Positions 14,583-21,907 are shown, counted from the first letter of the stretch. The stretch: DNA of 26,778 bases from Candidatus Moraniibacteriota bacterium (GCA_018400055.1 JAGYNK010000005.1:1-26778); one strand, 5' to 3'. Numbers and translations are program-made. Notes: generated by a model from the sequence alone, not told the origin.

Positions 14583-14634
14583 AAAGAAGTGATATGTAAT
14601 TAGTAATAAAGGATTTTAAAGAAAAAGCAAAATT

Positions 14635-15918
14635 ATGTTTGAAAAAGCGATTAATAAGATAGCTCAAATTTTTAAGGTTAAGGAATTAAGAAATAAAATT
14701 CTCTTTATTTTGGCGATTTTGATAGTGTTCAGATTGGCGGCCAGTGTCCCTCTTCCGGGAGTGGATGCCGAACAGCTGAAAAGTTTTTTTGAAGGCAATG
14801 AGCTTTTCGGACTGCTGAATATTTTTTCCGGTGGAGGATTGGGAAATATTTCCATCGTTCTTTTGGGAGTGGGTCCCTATATTACCGCTTCAATCATAAT
14901 GCAGCTTTTGACTATGATTGTTCCGCGTCTGGAGCAGTTATATAAAGAAGAGGGAGAAGCCGGACGGCAAAAGTTCAATATGTGGACACGCTGGCTTACG
15001 GTTCCTTTGGGCGGAATGCAAACTTTCGGGATGATTTCTTTGTTGCGCTCTCAGCAAGTTTTCGGAGAACTTTCCTCTTTTGATATAGTTACCATAGTGA
15101 CGGTAGCTACGGCCGGAACAATTTTTCTGATGTGGTTGGGGGAGCTTATTACCGAAAAGGGAATAGGAAATGGAGTTTCTATGATAATTTTTGCCGGAAT
15201 AGTCGCCAGTCTTCCCGGAGGAGTTTCCCGTATGGCGGCCACTTTTGATTCCACCCAATTTTTTACTTACATTTTGTTTGTAGCCATAGCTTTGGTGACT
15301 ATTGCCGGAGTAGTTTTAGTTAATGAAGGTCAAAGAAATATTCCCATTTCTTATGCCAAGAGAATTCGGGGAAACAGGACTTATGGAGGAACATCAACTC
15401 ATTTGCCTTTAAAAGTGAATCAAGCGGGAGTGATTCCTCTTATTTTTGCCATTTCCATAATGCTTTTTCCGGGAGTAATCGCCAGTTTTTTATCTAACGT
15501 AAACAATGCTACTGTGGCCGGCGTGGCGGCTTCAGTGGCTGCCGTTTTCCAAAATCAGTGGTTTTACGGAGCCATGTATTTTATTATGGTGGTCATGTTT
15601 ACCTATTTTTATACAGCGGTAATATTTGATCCCTATAAAGTTTCCGAGAATTTGCAGAAGCAAGGAGGATATGTCCCGGGAATTCGTCCGGGAACTTCCA
15701 CTTCTGAGTATTTGTATAAAATAATGAACAGAATTACTTTGTCGGGAGCCATATTTTTGGGCATTATCGCGATCTTGCCTTTGATAGTCCAAGGACTTAC
15801 CGGAATTCAAAATCTAACTATTGGAGGGGCCAGCGTCTTAATTACCGTAGCGGTGGTTATTGAGACGGTTAAGCAAGTGGAAGGTCAATTGGTGATGAGG
15901 GATTACGAAGGGTTCTGA
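14635..15918 (+). CDS. secY: Preprotein translocase subunit SecY
   Basis: Central channel of the Sec protein export machinery in the cytoplasmic membrane, working with SecE, SecG and SecA. The 427 residues contain about ten hydrophobic segments, the plug region after VPLPGVD, YITASIIMQLL, GEAGRQKFN and the cytoplasmic loop with GGTSTHLPLKVNQAGVIPLIFA and GYVPGIRPG. Normal length. Ends in TGA. It has its own promoter, whereas in many bacteria it is read through from rplO. Confidence 0.99.
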   Translation: MFEKAINKIAQIFKVKELRNKILFILAILIVFRLAASVPLPGVDAEQLKSFFEGNELFGLLNIFSGGGLGNISIVLLGVGPYITASIIMQLLTMIVPRLEQLYKEEGEAGRQKFNMWTRWLTVPLGGMQTFGMISLLRSQQVFGELSSFDIVTIVTVATAGTIFLMWLGELITEKGIGNGVSMIIFAGIVASLPGGVSRMAATFDSTQFFTYILFVAIALVTIAGVVLVNEGQRNIPISYAKRIRGNRTYGGTSTHLPLKVNQAGVIPLIFAISIMLFPGVIASFLSNVNNATVAGVAASVAAVFQNQWFYGAMYFIMVVMFTYFYTAVIFDPYKVSENLQKQGGYVPGIRPGTSTSEYLYKIMNRITLSGAIFLGIIAILPLIVQGLTGIQNLTIGGASVLITVAVVIETVKQVEGQLVMRDYEGF

Positions 15919-15923
15919 GTTAA

Positions 15924-15958
15924 AATTTTTAATTTTATAATTTTCAATTTTTAATAAA
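15924..15958 (+). repeat. Heptad run, secY-map spacer
   Basis: Five in-phase 7-base words related to AATTTTT (AATTTTT, AATTTTA, TAATTTT, CAATTTT, TAATAAA) fill most of the 50-base spacer. Low complexity makes chance more likely here than for the other elements. Confidence 0.45.
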
Positions 15959-15968
15959 CTTATCAATT

Positions 15969-16745
15969 ATGCAGACGGCTAGTGTTAAAACTAAAGAAGA
16001 AATTGACATTATGCGCGAAGGTTGCCAAAAAACGGCTGAAATGGTGGAAGAGCTAGGAAGAAAAGCGAAGCCCGGAATCAGCACTTTGGAAATAGATGAG
16101 CTTGCGGAAAGGCTCATTTTAAATATGGGAGGCAGACCGGCTTTTAAAGGTTACGGAAAAGAAAGCGGCTATCCTTTTCCGGCTACAATTTGTGCTTCCA
16201 TTAACAACGAAGTGGTTCATGGAATACCCAAGAAAAGCCGGATTTTACAAGAGGGAGAAATTTTTAAGATTGATACCGGAATGATATACAAGGGAATGTT
16301 TACGGATATGACGCGCGCTTTTGCAGTAGGCGAGATAAGCGATGAAAAACGGAGGATTATTTCCGTAGCTAAAGGCGCTTTTTATGCCGGTTTGAAAAAA
16401 ATAAAGCCCGGTAAGCTTTTAAGCGATTATTCCAAAGCGGTTCAGAAATATGTTGAAAAGAGAAATTTTTCAATAGTGCGTGATTTAACCAGTCATGGCA
16501 TCGGGAAAAATCTTCACGAGTCTCCGCAAATTCTTAATTTTTACCATCAGGGCTATGAAGATTTAGAATTAAAAGCGGGAATGACTTTTGCTTTAGAGCC
16601 GATAATCAATGCTGGAGGTCCCGAAATTGTTACCGGCGAAGACGGATGGACATTGGAAACTATGGATGGAAGTTTAAGCGGGCATTGGGAAAATACGATT
16701 GTGATAACTGAAAATGGAGCGGAGATACTGACAAAGACACAATAG
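15969..16745 (+). CDS. map: Type I methionine aminopeptidase
   Basis: Removes the initiator methionine from new proteins as they leave the ribosome. 258 residues, normal for the short bacterial type. The five metal ligands are all present: D102, D113, H176, E210 and E241, with spacing nearly identical to the E. coli enzyme (D97, D108, H171, E204, E235). The usual GHGIG is SHGIG here. It follows secY directly; adk, which normally lies between the two, is absent. Confidence 0.98.
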   Translation: MQTASVKTKEEIDIMREGCQKTAEMVEELGRKAKPGISTLEIDELAERLILNMGGRPAFKGYGKESGYPFPATICASINNEVVHGIPKKSRILQEGEIFKIDTGMIYKGMFTDMTRAFAVGEISDEKRRIISVAKGAFYAGLKKIKPGKLLSDYSKAVQKYVEKRNFSIVRDLTSHGIGKNLHESPQILNFYHQGYEDLELKAGMTFALEPIINAGGPEIVTGEDGWTLETMDGSLSGHWENTIVITENGAEILTKTQ

Positions 16746-16810
16746 TCTTAGCAACTTCTGTAGTATTTTGCATATTTATCAGTTTAATCGTAACTATTAT
16801 TTTAACCGGC

Positions 16811-16840
16811 CTACTCCCATATATTAATATATGGGAGTAG
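16811..16840. repeat. Perfect 30-base palindrome, copy 1
   Basis: The half-site CTACTCCCATATATT is followed immediately by its exact reverse complement, with no spacer. It lies 65 bases after map and 60 before the TrpR-like gene. An identical copy is at 17394-17423. A possible weak promoter (TTGCAT 16768-16773, TAACTA 16791-16796) ends 14 bases upstream, which would put the palindrome at an operator position. No T-run follows on either strand. Confidence 0.9.
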
Positions 16841-16868
16841 GAAAATAGAAAATATAGAAAATAGCAAA
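16841..16868 (+). repeat. Short heptad-like run after palindrome 1
   Basis: GAAAATA occurs twice in phase, followed by TAGAAAA and TAGCAAA. A-rich and short; tentative member of the spacer heptad class. Confidence 0.3.
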
Positions 16869-16900
16869 AATTATTTAAGTATTTTTGAATAAGTAAAAAT

Positions 16901-17323
16901 ATGTCAAAAGTGAAGCCTTACGGCTTAGATTATAGGGAAAAAAAGAGAATAGTTTTGGTAATGTTTGAAATCATTGGAAGATTGAAAACTAAAAAAGAAA
17001 TTATTGATTTTTTGTTGGGGCTTTTAACCGCCAGTGAAGCATTAATGATAGCGCGTCGGATTGAAATTGCCGTATTACTTTTAAAAAAAGAAAGCTTTAG
17101 TAAAATTAAACGAAAACTTAAAGTTGGTAATAATACTATTCAGCAGGTGGAAAGATGGCTTTACGATGGTGATGAAAAACAAAGAAAATGGTTGGCGGTG
17201 CATATCCTTCCGGAATTAAAATCAAAAGAAGGAACGAAAACCTATTCAAAACCCAGGTACACAGGCAGTATTCTTGATCGTTATTCACATCATCGTTTTT
17301 TAAAAGATTTGTTGGGATTATAA
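16901..17323 (+). CDS. TrpR-superfamily (YerC/YecD-like) DNA-binding protein
   Basis: Probable transcription regulator. Residues 21-90 fit the Trp repressor superfamily: LLTASEALMIARRIEIAVLL (residues 41-60) corresponds to the conserved LLT.SE...ARR.E...LL block, and a helix-turn-helix follows at about 66-88 (FSKIKRKLKVGNNTIQQVERWL without the ends). The 140 residues are longer than TrpR (about 108) or YerC (about 100); the extra C-terminal 50 residues, with KPRYTGSILDRYSHHRFLKDLL, are basic and not recognised. The ligand is unknown and tryptophan binding should not be assumed. The gene is bracketed by two identical palindromes, consistent with autoregulation (inference). Confidence 0.85.
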   Translation: MSKVKPYGLDYREKKRIVLVMFEIIGRLKTKKEIIDFLLGLLTASEALMIARRIEIAVLLLKKESFSKIKRKLKVGNNTIQQVERWLYDGDEKQRKWLAVHILPELKSKEGTKTYSKPRYTGSILDRYSHHRFLKDLLGL

Positions 17324-17391
17324 CAGTTTAAGATCTAATAGATTTAAGCTTATGTGCACAGTTAGCAAATAAGCGCAAGTGGTATATCTAA

Positions 17392-17425
17392 TACTACTCC
17401 CATATATTAATATATGGGAGTAGTA
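17392..17425. repeat. Perfect palindrome, copy 2 (34 bases, core identical to copy 1)
   Basis: The 30-base core 17394-17423 is identical to 16811-16840 and two more bases pair on each side. It lies 70 bases after the TrpR-like gene and about 40 before the next start codon, nearly the same placement as copy 1. Confidence 0.9.
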
Positions 17426-17426
17426 G

Positions 17427-17450
17427 AATTAAAATTAAAATTAAAATTAA
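17427..17450 (+). repeat. AATTAA tandem repeat (four copies)
   Basis: Four exact copies of the 6-base unit AATTAA directly after palindrome 2 and ending 14 bases before the next start codon. Reading through it upstream would give a spurious repetitive LKLKLK N-terminus, which is why the start at 17465 is preferred for the next gene. Confidence 0.8.
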
Positions 17451-17464
17451 AAATAGTAAATTAT

Positions 17465-17878
17465 ATGAAGATTGGCATAATTGGTTCCATGCAGTTTACC
17501 GGAAAAATGCTTGAGGTTAGAGACAAGCTTAAGGAATTGGGACACGATGCTTTTATTACGGATTTGCATAAAGCGATGATCGGCAAGGATGAAAAGGAAA
17601 TAGAAAAAATAAAGCTTTATCAAAAATACAATAAGGATGCCATACGCGAATTCTGGAAAGCCATGCAAGGCGCTGATGCGGTTTTGGTTTTAAATTTGGA
17701 TAAAAATGGAATTAAAAATTATGTCGGTGGCAATACTTTGATGGAAATCGGTTTTGCTCATGTGCTTAATCAGAAAATATTTATGTGGAATCCTATTCCT
17801 GATATGAGTTATTGCGAGACTGAAATAAAAGCGGTAAACCCGATTATTATTAATGGCAATTTTTCTTTAATTAAATAA
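17465..17878 (+). CDS. Nucleoside 2-deoxyribosyltransferase-like protein
   Basis: Small Rossmann-like protein of 137 residues. MKIGIIGSMQFTGKM at the start, GADAVLVLN in the middle and GGNTLMEIGFAHVLNQKIF followed by WNPIPDM resemble the nucleoside 2-deoxyribosyltransferase superfamily, where the conserved Glu of the ME-G segment acts in glycosyl transfer. Start at 17465 chosen because the upstream in-frame extension is only the AATTAA repeat. The true substrate cannot be read from sequence; nucleotide salvage or nucleotide-sugar sensing are possible. The stop is 11 bases before ruvX, suggesting one transcript, with palindrome 2 upstream of both. Confidence 0.7.
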   Translation: MKIGIIGSMQFTGKMLEVRDKLKELGHDAFITDLHKAMIGKDEKEIEKIKLYQKYNKDAIREFWKAMQGADAVLVLNLDKNGIKNYVGGNTLMEIGFAHVLNQKIFMWNPIPDMSYCETEIKAVNPIIINGNFSLIK

Positions 17879-17889
17879 AGGATTATTTT

Positions 17890-18306
17890 ATGAAAGAAAA
17901 AAAGAAATATGAAGCATTTAATTATCTCGGACTTGATTGGGGAAAAACCAATATCGGGTTGGCTTTGGCGGACGGAGAAACTAGGATAGCCTTGGCTTAC
18001 GGAACTTTGAAAAATGAAAATAATTTTATGAAAGAATTGGAAAAAATAATCAGGGATAAAAATATTCGGGAGGTGGTTATTGGAATCCCTTCTTATATTA
18101 ATCGTGAAAGAGTGGAGTATGAAGGAGAAACTTTGGGTAAAATTATAGAGGCGAATTTAAATGTAGGTGTCCATTATCAAAATGAAATGTTCACCACTAA
18201 AATGGCACAAGCCAATCTTATTGAAAAAGGCGCGAAGAAAATAAAAAATTACGATGACCAGGAAGCGGCCAGGATAATTCTTCAGGATTGGCTGGATAAA
18301 AGATAA
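17890..18306 (+). CDS. ruvX: YqgF/RuvX-family putative Holliday junction resolvase
   Basis: RNase H-fold protein linked in other bacteria to Holliday junction resolution and 16S rRNA 5' maturation. 138 residues. Motifs: LGLDWGKTNIGLAL (residues 13-26, catalytic Asp16), REVVIGIP, the region NEMFTTKMAQANLI, and the C-terminal DDQEAARIILQDWL with the last acidic site. Preceded by AAAGGA 13 bases before ATG, one of the few Shine-Dalgarno-like sequences in the window. The stop codon runs into a heptad repeat. Confidence 0.9.
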   Translation: MKEKKKYEAFNYLGLDWGKTNIGLALADGETRIALAYGTLKNENNFMKELEKIIRDKNIREVVIGIPSYINRERVEYEGETLGKIIEANLNVGVHYQNEMFTTKMAQANLIEKGAKKIKNYDDQEAARIILQDWLDKR

Positions 18307-18388
18307 CTAGCAATCAATAATCAATAATCAATAATCAACCAAGCAATTAGCAATAAGAAGAAAGTGGCAAGCAGAAAGTAGGTAAGAA
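18305..18388 (+). repeat. Tandem heptad array after ruvX
   Basis: Twelve in-phase 7-base words run from 18305: AACTAGC, then AATCAAT three times exactly, AATCAAC, and decaying words such as CAAGCAA, TTAGCAA, AAAGTGG, CAAGCAG and AAAGTAG. The first word overlaps the ruvX stop codon. Confidence 0.85.
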
Positions 18389-18442
18389 ATAATTAGTGAA
18401 TGATAAAAGTAAAGGAAGTGGCTATTTTTTTGCCTGTTTTTG

Positions 18443-18451
18443 TGTTATACT
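18443..18451 (+). promoter_or_regulatory. Extended -10 promoter of the glycosyltransferase gene
   Basis: TGTTATACT carries a TG one base before TATACT (18446-18451), an extended -10. The -35 position is a T-run with no good hexamer. Expected start near 18458, about 32 bases before the gene at 18490. Confidence 0.55.
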
Positions 18452-18489
18452 AAGAGTGTGTAATAAATAATTAAACTTAAAACAAACAA

Positions 18490-19257
18490 ATGGAAAACAA
18501 ACCTTATTTATCGGTAATTATTCCGGCTTACAAGGAGGGCGAGAGAATAGGACGCACTTTATTGGATATAGAAAAATATTTAAGCAGGAGAAATTTTGAG
18601 TATGAAGTTTTGGTGGTGGATGACGGTTCGCCTGACGATACTGCTAAAATAGTAAGGAATTATTCCGCCCAAGTGAGAAATTTGCGTTTAGTGGAAAATA
18701 AAGAAAATCACGGGAAGGGTTTTGTGGTGCGACAAGGACTGCTTAAAGCTGAGGGGGAATATCGGCTTTTTATGGACGCGGACGGTTCAACTTCTATAGC
18801 GCATTTGGATAAATTTTTGCCGGAATTTAAAAAAGGTTTTGATTTGGTAATAGGTTCGCGAGATATTGAAGGCGCTTTCATACAAATTCATCAGCCTAAG
18901 CACAAGGAGATGATGGGAGATATGGGCAATTGGGCGATTAGGATCGTTTTGTCTCTTTGGAAGTTTCCCGATACGCAGTGCGGATTTAAAATGATGACGG
19001 CTGAAGCCGCTGAAGAAATTGCCAAGAGGATGGTAGTTGATCGTTTCGGATTTGATTTTGAACTTATTATTTTAGCCAAGAAAATGGGATTTAAAATCAA
19101 GCAACTTCCGGTCAGATGGCTTAACGATGAAGCTTCAACTGTGGGTGGATTAACCGGACCCAACGGTTATATTCAAGTTTTAATTGATTTGTTTAAGACA
19201 AAGTGGAGATTGATTAAAGGAGAATATAAAATAAAAGACATAAGACATAAGACATAA
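18490..19257 (+). CDS. Family 2 glycosyltransferase, dolichyl/undecaprenyl-phosphate hexose transferase type
   Basis: GT-A glycosyltransferase probably moving a hexose from a nucleotide sugar to a polyprenyl phosphate at the cytoplasmic membrane. 255 residues: YLSVIIPAYKEGERI at the start, VVDDGSPDDT (residues 43-51), NHGKGFVVRQGL and the metal-binding DADGS (96-100). FPDTQCGFKMM and FDFELIILAKKMGFKIKQLPVRW are typical of the ALG5/DPM1-like group. No membrane helix at the C-terminus. The acceptor and sugar are not determinable. The last codons (KDIRHKT) come from a heptad repeat, so the original C-terminus may have been different. The GalT-like gene follows 11 bases later. Confidence 0.88.
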   Translation: MENKPYLSVIIPAYKEGERIGRTLLDIEKYLSRRNFEYEVLVVDDGSPDDTAKIVRNYSAQVRNLRLVENKENHGKGFVVRQGLLKAEGEYRLFMDADGSTSIAHLDKFLPEFKKGFDLVIGSRDIEGAFIQIHQPKHKEMMGDMGNWAIRIVLSLWKFPDTQCGFKMMTAEAAEEIAKRMVVDRFGFDFELIILAKKMGFKIKQLPVRWLNDEASTVGGLTGPNGYIQVLIDLFKTKWRLIKGEYKIKDIRHKT

Positions 19258-19263
19258 GATGTA
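19236..19263 (+). repeat. AGACATA heptad repeat across a gene end
   Basis: AGACATA occurs three times exactly in phase, then AGATGTA. It spans the last seven codons and stop of the glycosyltransferase and ends just before the next ATG (19269), supplying the AAGGAG before it. Confidence 0.8.
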
Positions 19264-19268
19264 AGGAG

Positions 19269-20339
19269 ATGGAGGTAGAAATAAAAAATAAAACAAAATC
19301 AAGGAAAGAGGAGACCGAAAAAACAAAAAAGAAAGAAAAAAATAATATTTCAGAATTAAGACAAGATTTGGTGACTGGAGACTGGGTGGTAATTGCCGTA
19401 GGAAGAGCCAAGCGGCCGGAGGAATTCGCTCAACTTGAGCGAGCGGAAGCAACGGATAAGGATGACATTGAAAATTGTTTTTTTTGCGAACCGGAAAAAA
19501 CAGGTCAAGAAAAAGACGTTTTGATTTATAAAACATCTCAAAAGGACTGGACTTTGAGAGTTTTTCCCAATAAATATCCCGCTTTTTCCAGAGGTAAAGT
19601 TCCGCAGTCTTTAGAGGAGGGTCCTTATTTTGCGATGACCGGAACAGGTTATCACGAGTTAATCGTGACTCGCGATCATTATAAACATCTGGCTTTAATG
19701 GATGTGGTGGGTGTGGCGGAAGTTTTTGATGCTTTTCAAGACAGATACTTGGCTTTGATGAACAGAAAAAGCGTTAATTTCATAAGTATTTTTCATAATC
19801 ATGGCAAGGAAGCCGGTGCCAGTATCGCCCATCCTCATTCGCAGTTAATGGCTATTCCGGTGATTTCTCCTTACATTAAATTGGAGCTGGACGGTTCCGA
19901 AAGTTATTACAGGAGCAACAAGCAGTGTGTGTTTTGTGTTATGTCTGAATATGAAAGCGAAGCCAAAAAAAGGATAGTTTATGAGAATGACCAGTTTGTG
20001 GCTTTTTGTCCTTTTTCCAGTCGCGCCGCTTTTGAGGTTTGGGTTATGCCCAAAAAGCACAGCCCTTATTTTGAGAGGATTACTCAGGATGAAAAGATGA
20101 AGTTGGCGGAAGTTTTTCAAAAAGCTCTCTATTCAATTTACAAAGCTTTAAATAATCCTTCTTATAATTTTTATATTCATACCGCTCCTTGCGATGGAAA
20201 AGACTATCCTCATTTTCATTGGCACATTGAAATTTTGCCGCGAACGGCTACTTGGGCGGGTTTTGAATTGGAGACCGGTATTGAGATTTCTGTTATACAG
20301 CCCGAAGTCGCGGCGGATTTCTTAAAAAAACAAATATAG
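19269..20339 (+). CDS. galT: Galactose-1-phosphate uridylyltransferase-like (GalT/HIT superfamily)
   Basis: Nucleotidyl transferase exchanging hexose-1-phosphate and UDP-hexose (or a related nucleotide pair). 356 residues. The active-site HPH is residues 188-190 in IAHPHSQ, with the histidine acting as nucleophile; a second HFHWH set is at 315-319. Cys pairs C70/C73 (CFFC) and C220/C223 (CVFC) suggest zinc binding. Residues 1-27 are a charged Lys/Glu tail before the family start (SELRQDLVTGDWVVIA). HPHSQ instead of HPHGQ is found in relatives outside classic GalT, so sugar specificity is open. With the glycosyltransferase upstream it points to nucleotide-sugar supply for surface glycans. Confidence 0.85.
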   Translation: MEVEIKNKTKSRKEETEKTKKKEKNNISELRQDLVTGDWVVIAVGRAKRPEEFAQLERAEATDKDDIENCFFCEPEKTGQEKDVLIYKTSQKDWTLRVFPNKYPAFSRGKVPQSLEEGPYFAMTGTGYHELIVTRDHYKHLALMDVVGVAEVFDAFQDRYLALMNRKSVNFISIFHNHGKEAGASIAHPHSQLMAIPVISPYIKLELDGSESYYRSNKQCVFCVMSEYESEAKKRIVYENDQFVAFCPFSSRAAFEVWVMPKKHSPYFERITQDEKMKLAEVFQKALYSIYKALNNPSYNFYIHTAPCDGKDYPHFHWHIEILPRTATWAGFELETGIEISVIQPEVAADFLKKQI

Positions 20340-20597
20340 TTTCTGTAAATCGATAATTTTAAGAAATTATGAAACCGTAAATTTTAATTTATCATAATGC
20401 TAAACAAGACTTTGTCTAATAATATAAAGTTGAAAAATATAATTTAATTGAGTTCAGTGCTACACTCATTGGTGAATTTTTCCGCATTATCTGTTTTTTT
20501 ATCGCTTTGCCGACAGTTAAAATTATATGTTTTTTTGGATAGTAAAAGCAAAATAGAGATTGAAAAAATAATTAAAGTCAGATAATTTTTACAAATT
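20340..20597. other. 258-base spacer before the small membrane protein
   Basis: No gene supported. An AT hairpin (ATAATTT 20353-20359 with AAATTAT 20364-20370) lies after galT without a T-run. TTGAAA at 20560-20565 is 15-17 bases from GATAAT/TAATTT near 20581-20588, so a promoter giving an almost leaderless transcript is possible but weak. Confidence 0.35.
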
Positions 20598-21101
20598 ATG
20601 CACGATATAATTATTTCATGGTTCCAATATTTTCCCCGAGAGCTGGCAACCTTTTTAATAGCGGCGATTCCGGTGACTGAATTAAGAGCTTCCATACCGC
20701 TTGCTTATGAGGCTTATGAAATGCCGGCTTTTTTTGCTTGGTTTTGGTCTGTGGCCGGAACTTTTTTTACGATGCTGGTAATTGTACTGGCTTTGGACCC
20801 AATCGCCAAATGGTTGTCCGGGTATTCCGAGTGGTTGAAAAATTTTTTCAGCTGGCTTTTTGAACATACCAGAAAAAGGACTAACGGCAAAATGGAAAAA
20901 TACGAGTCCTGGGCGATTTTTATTTTGGCGGCTACTCCCATACCGCTGGTGGGCGGGATGACGGGAGCGTTGGCGGCGTTTGTTTTTGGCATTTCTCTTA
21001 AAAAGTCTGTGCCTCTTTTACTGCTAGGAACCATGTTGTCCGGAGGAATAGTTTTATTTCTAACGGTGGGTTACGAAAAATTAAGATTAATTTTTTCTTA
21101 A
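20598..21101 (+). CDS. Putative small multidrug export family membrane protein
   Basis: Integral membrane protein of 167 residues resembling the small multi-drug export family (PF06695 type). Hydrophobic segments are at about residues 10-30, 42-66, 105-130 and 137-158, with ELRASIPLAYEAYEMP after the first and the conserved ATPIPLVGGMTGALAAFVFG in the third. The central loop has WLSGYSEWLKNFF and a basic stretch RKRTNGKMEKYES. The export function of this family is poorly proven, so the name should be read as a family label. tpiA follows 17 bases later. Confidence 0.75.
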   Translation: MHDIIISWFQYFPRELATFLIAAIPVTELRASIPLAYEAYEMPAFFAWFWSVAGTFFTMLVIVLALDPIAKWLSGYSEWLKNFFSWLFEHTRKRTNGKMEKYESWAIFILAATPIPLVGGMTGALAAFVFGISLKKSVPLLLLGTMLSGGIVLFLTVGYEKLRLIFS

Positions 21102-21118
21102 AGCAATTCGATAAAAAT

Positions 21119-21880
21119 ATGAAATGGCTAATCGGAAATTTGAAGATGAATTTGATAAACTCTCAGGAAAGAGAAGATTATTTAAAGTTGTTTAAAAAAG
21201 AAAAAAAAGGTAAGCGACTGAAAAATGTGGAAATTATTTTATGCCCTTCGTTTACGCATTTGGAATCTTTTGCAAATTATTTCAAAGGAGAAGAAATAAA
21301 AATCGGCGCCCAGAACCTGTTTTGGGAAAAAAGCGGTTCTTTTACCGGGGAAGTTTCACCCGAAACGCTTAAAAGTTTAGGAGCTTCGGCGGTTATAGTC
21401 GGACATAGCGAGCGCAGAAAGTATTTTCAAGAAACGGATAAAATGATAAACTTAAAAATAAAGGCGGCAATTAAAACAGGAATTAGCCCAATTTTTTGTG
21501 TGGGAGAAAATGCGAAGGAGAAAGAGGCGGATTTGGCGGCGAAAGTTATAGCCAAACAAGTTATGGCAGGATTGGAGGGCATTCCCCGATCCCAACTTGG
21601 CAACATAATTTTTGCCTATGAGCCTGTCTGGGCAATTGGCACCGGCTTAACTCCTTGTAGCAATGAGATATTAAGTGCTAAGCTTTTGATCAGAAAGATG
21701 CTAGTGAATAAATTCGGTTTAAAGTATGCTCAAGCTCCGAAAATTATTTATGGAGGATCGGTGAATTTCAAGATAGCCGATCAGGTATGCATGGCTTCAG
21801 AAATGGACGGAGCTTTGGTGGGCGGCGAAAGCTTATCTCCTCATAGCTTTTTGAAAATAGCGGAAGTGTTAGATAACTAA
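21119..21880 (+). CDS. tpiA: Triosephosphate isomerase
   Basis: Interconverts dihydroxyacetone phosphate and glyceraldehyde 3-phosphate. 253 residues, standard. Catalytic residues are present: Lys9 in NLKMN, His96 in VGHSERRK and Glu168 in YEPVWAIGTG; the phosphate-binding YGGSV and ALVGGESL are near the C-terminus. First of three glycolytic genes in a row. Its stop codon lies within a heptad word (AACTAAC) that continues up to fba. Confidence 0.99.
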   Translation: MKWLIGNLKMNLINSQEREDYLKLFKKEKKGKRLKNVEIILCPSFTHLESFANYFKGEEIKIGAQNLFWEKSGSFTGEVSPETLKSLGASAVIVGHSERRKYFQETDKMINLKIKAAIKTGISPIFCVGENAKEKEADLAAKVIAKQVMAGLEGIPRSQLGNIIFAYEPVWAIGTGLTPCSNEILSAKLLIRKMLVNKFGLKYAQAPKIIYGGSVNFKIADQVCMASEMDGALVGGESLSPHSFLKIAEVLDN

Positions 21881-21902
21881 CAACTAACAAATTAAAATTA
21901 AC
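21875..21902 (+). repeat. Heptad run, tpiA-fba spacer
   Basis: AACTAAC twice exactly, then AAATTAA and AATTAAC, all in phase. It begins inside the tpiA stop region and ends five bases before the fba start. It fills the spacer and leaves no Shine-Dalgarno. Confidence 0.75.
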
Positions 21903-21907
21903 AAAAT

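Larger units (their letters stand above)
14115..14634. other. 520-base rplO-secY intergenic region
   Basis: No gene is visible. It contains the word ATCAAGCGAGGTT (14128-14140), the terminator (14163-14193), a hairpin with duplicated 3' arm (14277-14308), a GC-rich palindrome (14441-14460) followed by CGANNGA-type words (14461-14490), and the secY promoter (14554-14582). The stretch 14310-14400 is AT-rich without obvious structure. Confidence 0.7.

Noticed and set aside
16811..17425. The two 30-base palindromes as intrinsic terminators
   Set aside because: Neither copy is followed by a T-run on either strand; A-rich sequence follows on the plus strand.
18305..18388. Heptad array as a CRISPR
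   Set aside because: Units are 7 bases without unique spacers and no cas genes are near.
20444..20695. Minus-strand frame of 83 codons in the galT-membrane protein spacer
   Set aside because: It overlaps the start of the real plus-strand gene, has no ribosome site or family resemblance, and its translation is compositionally like antisense noise.
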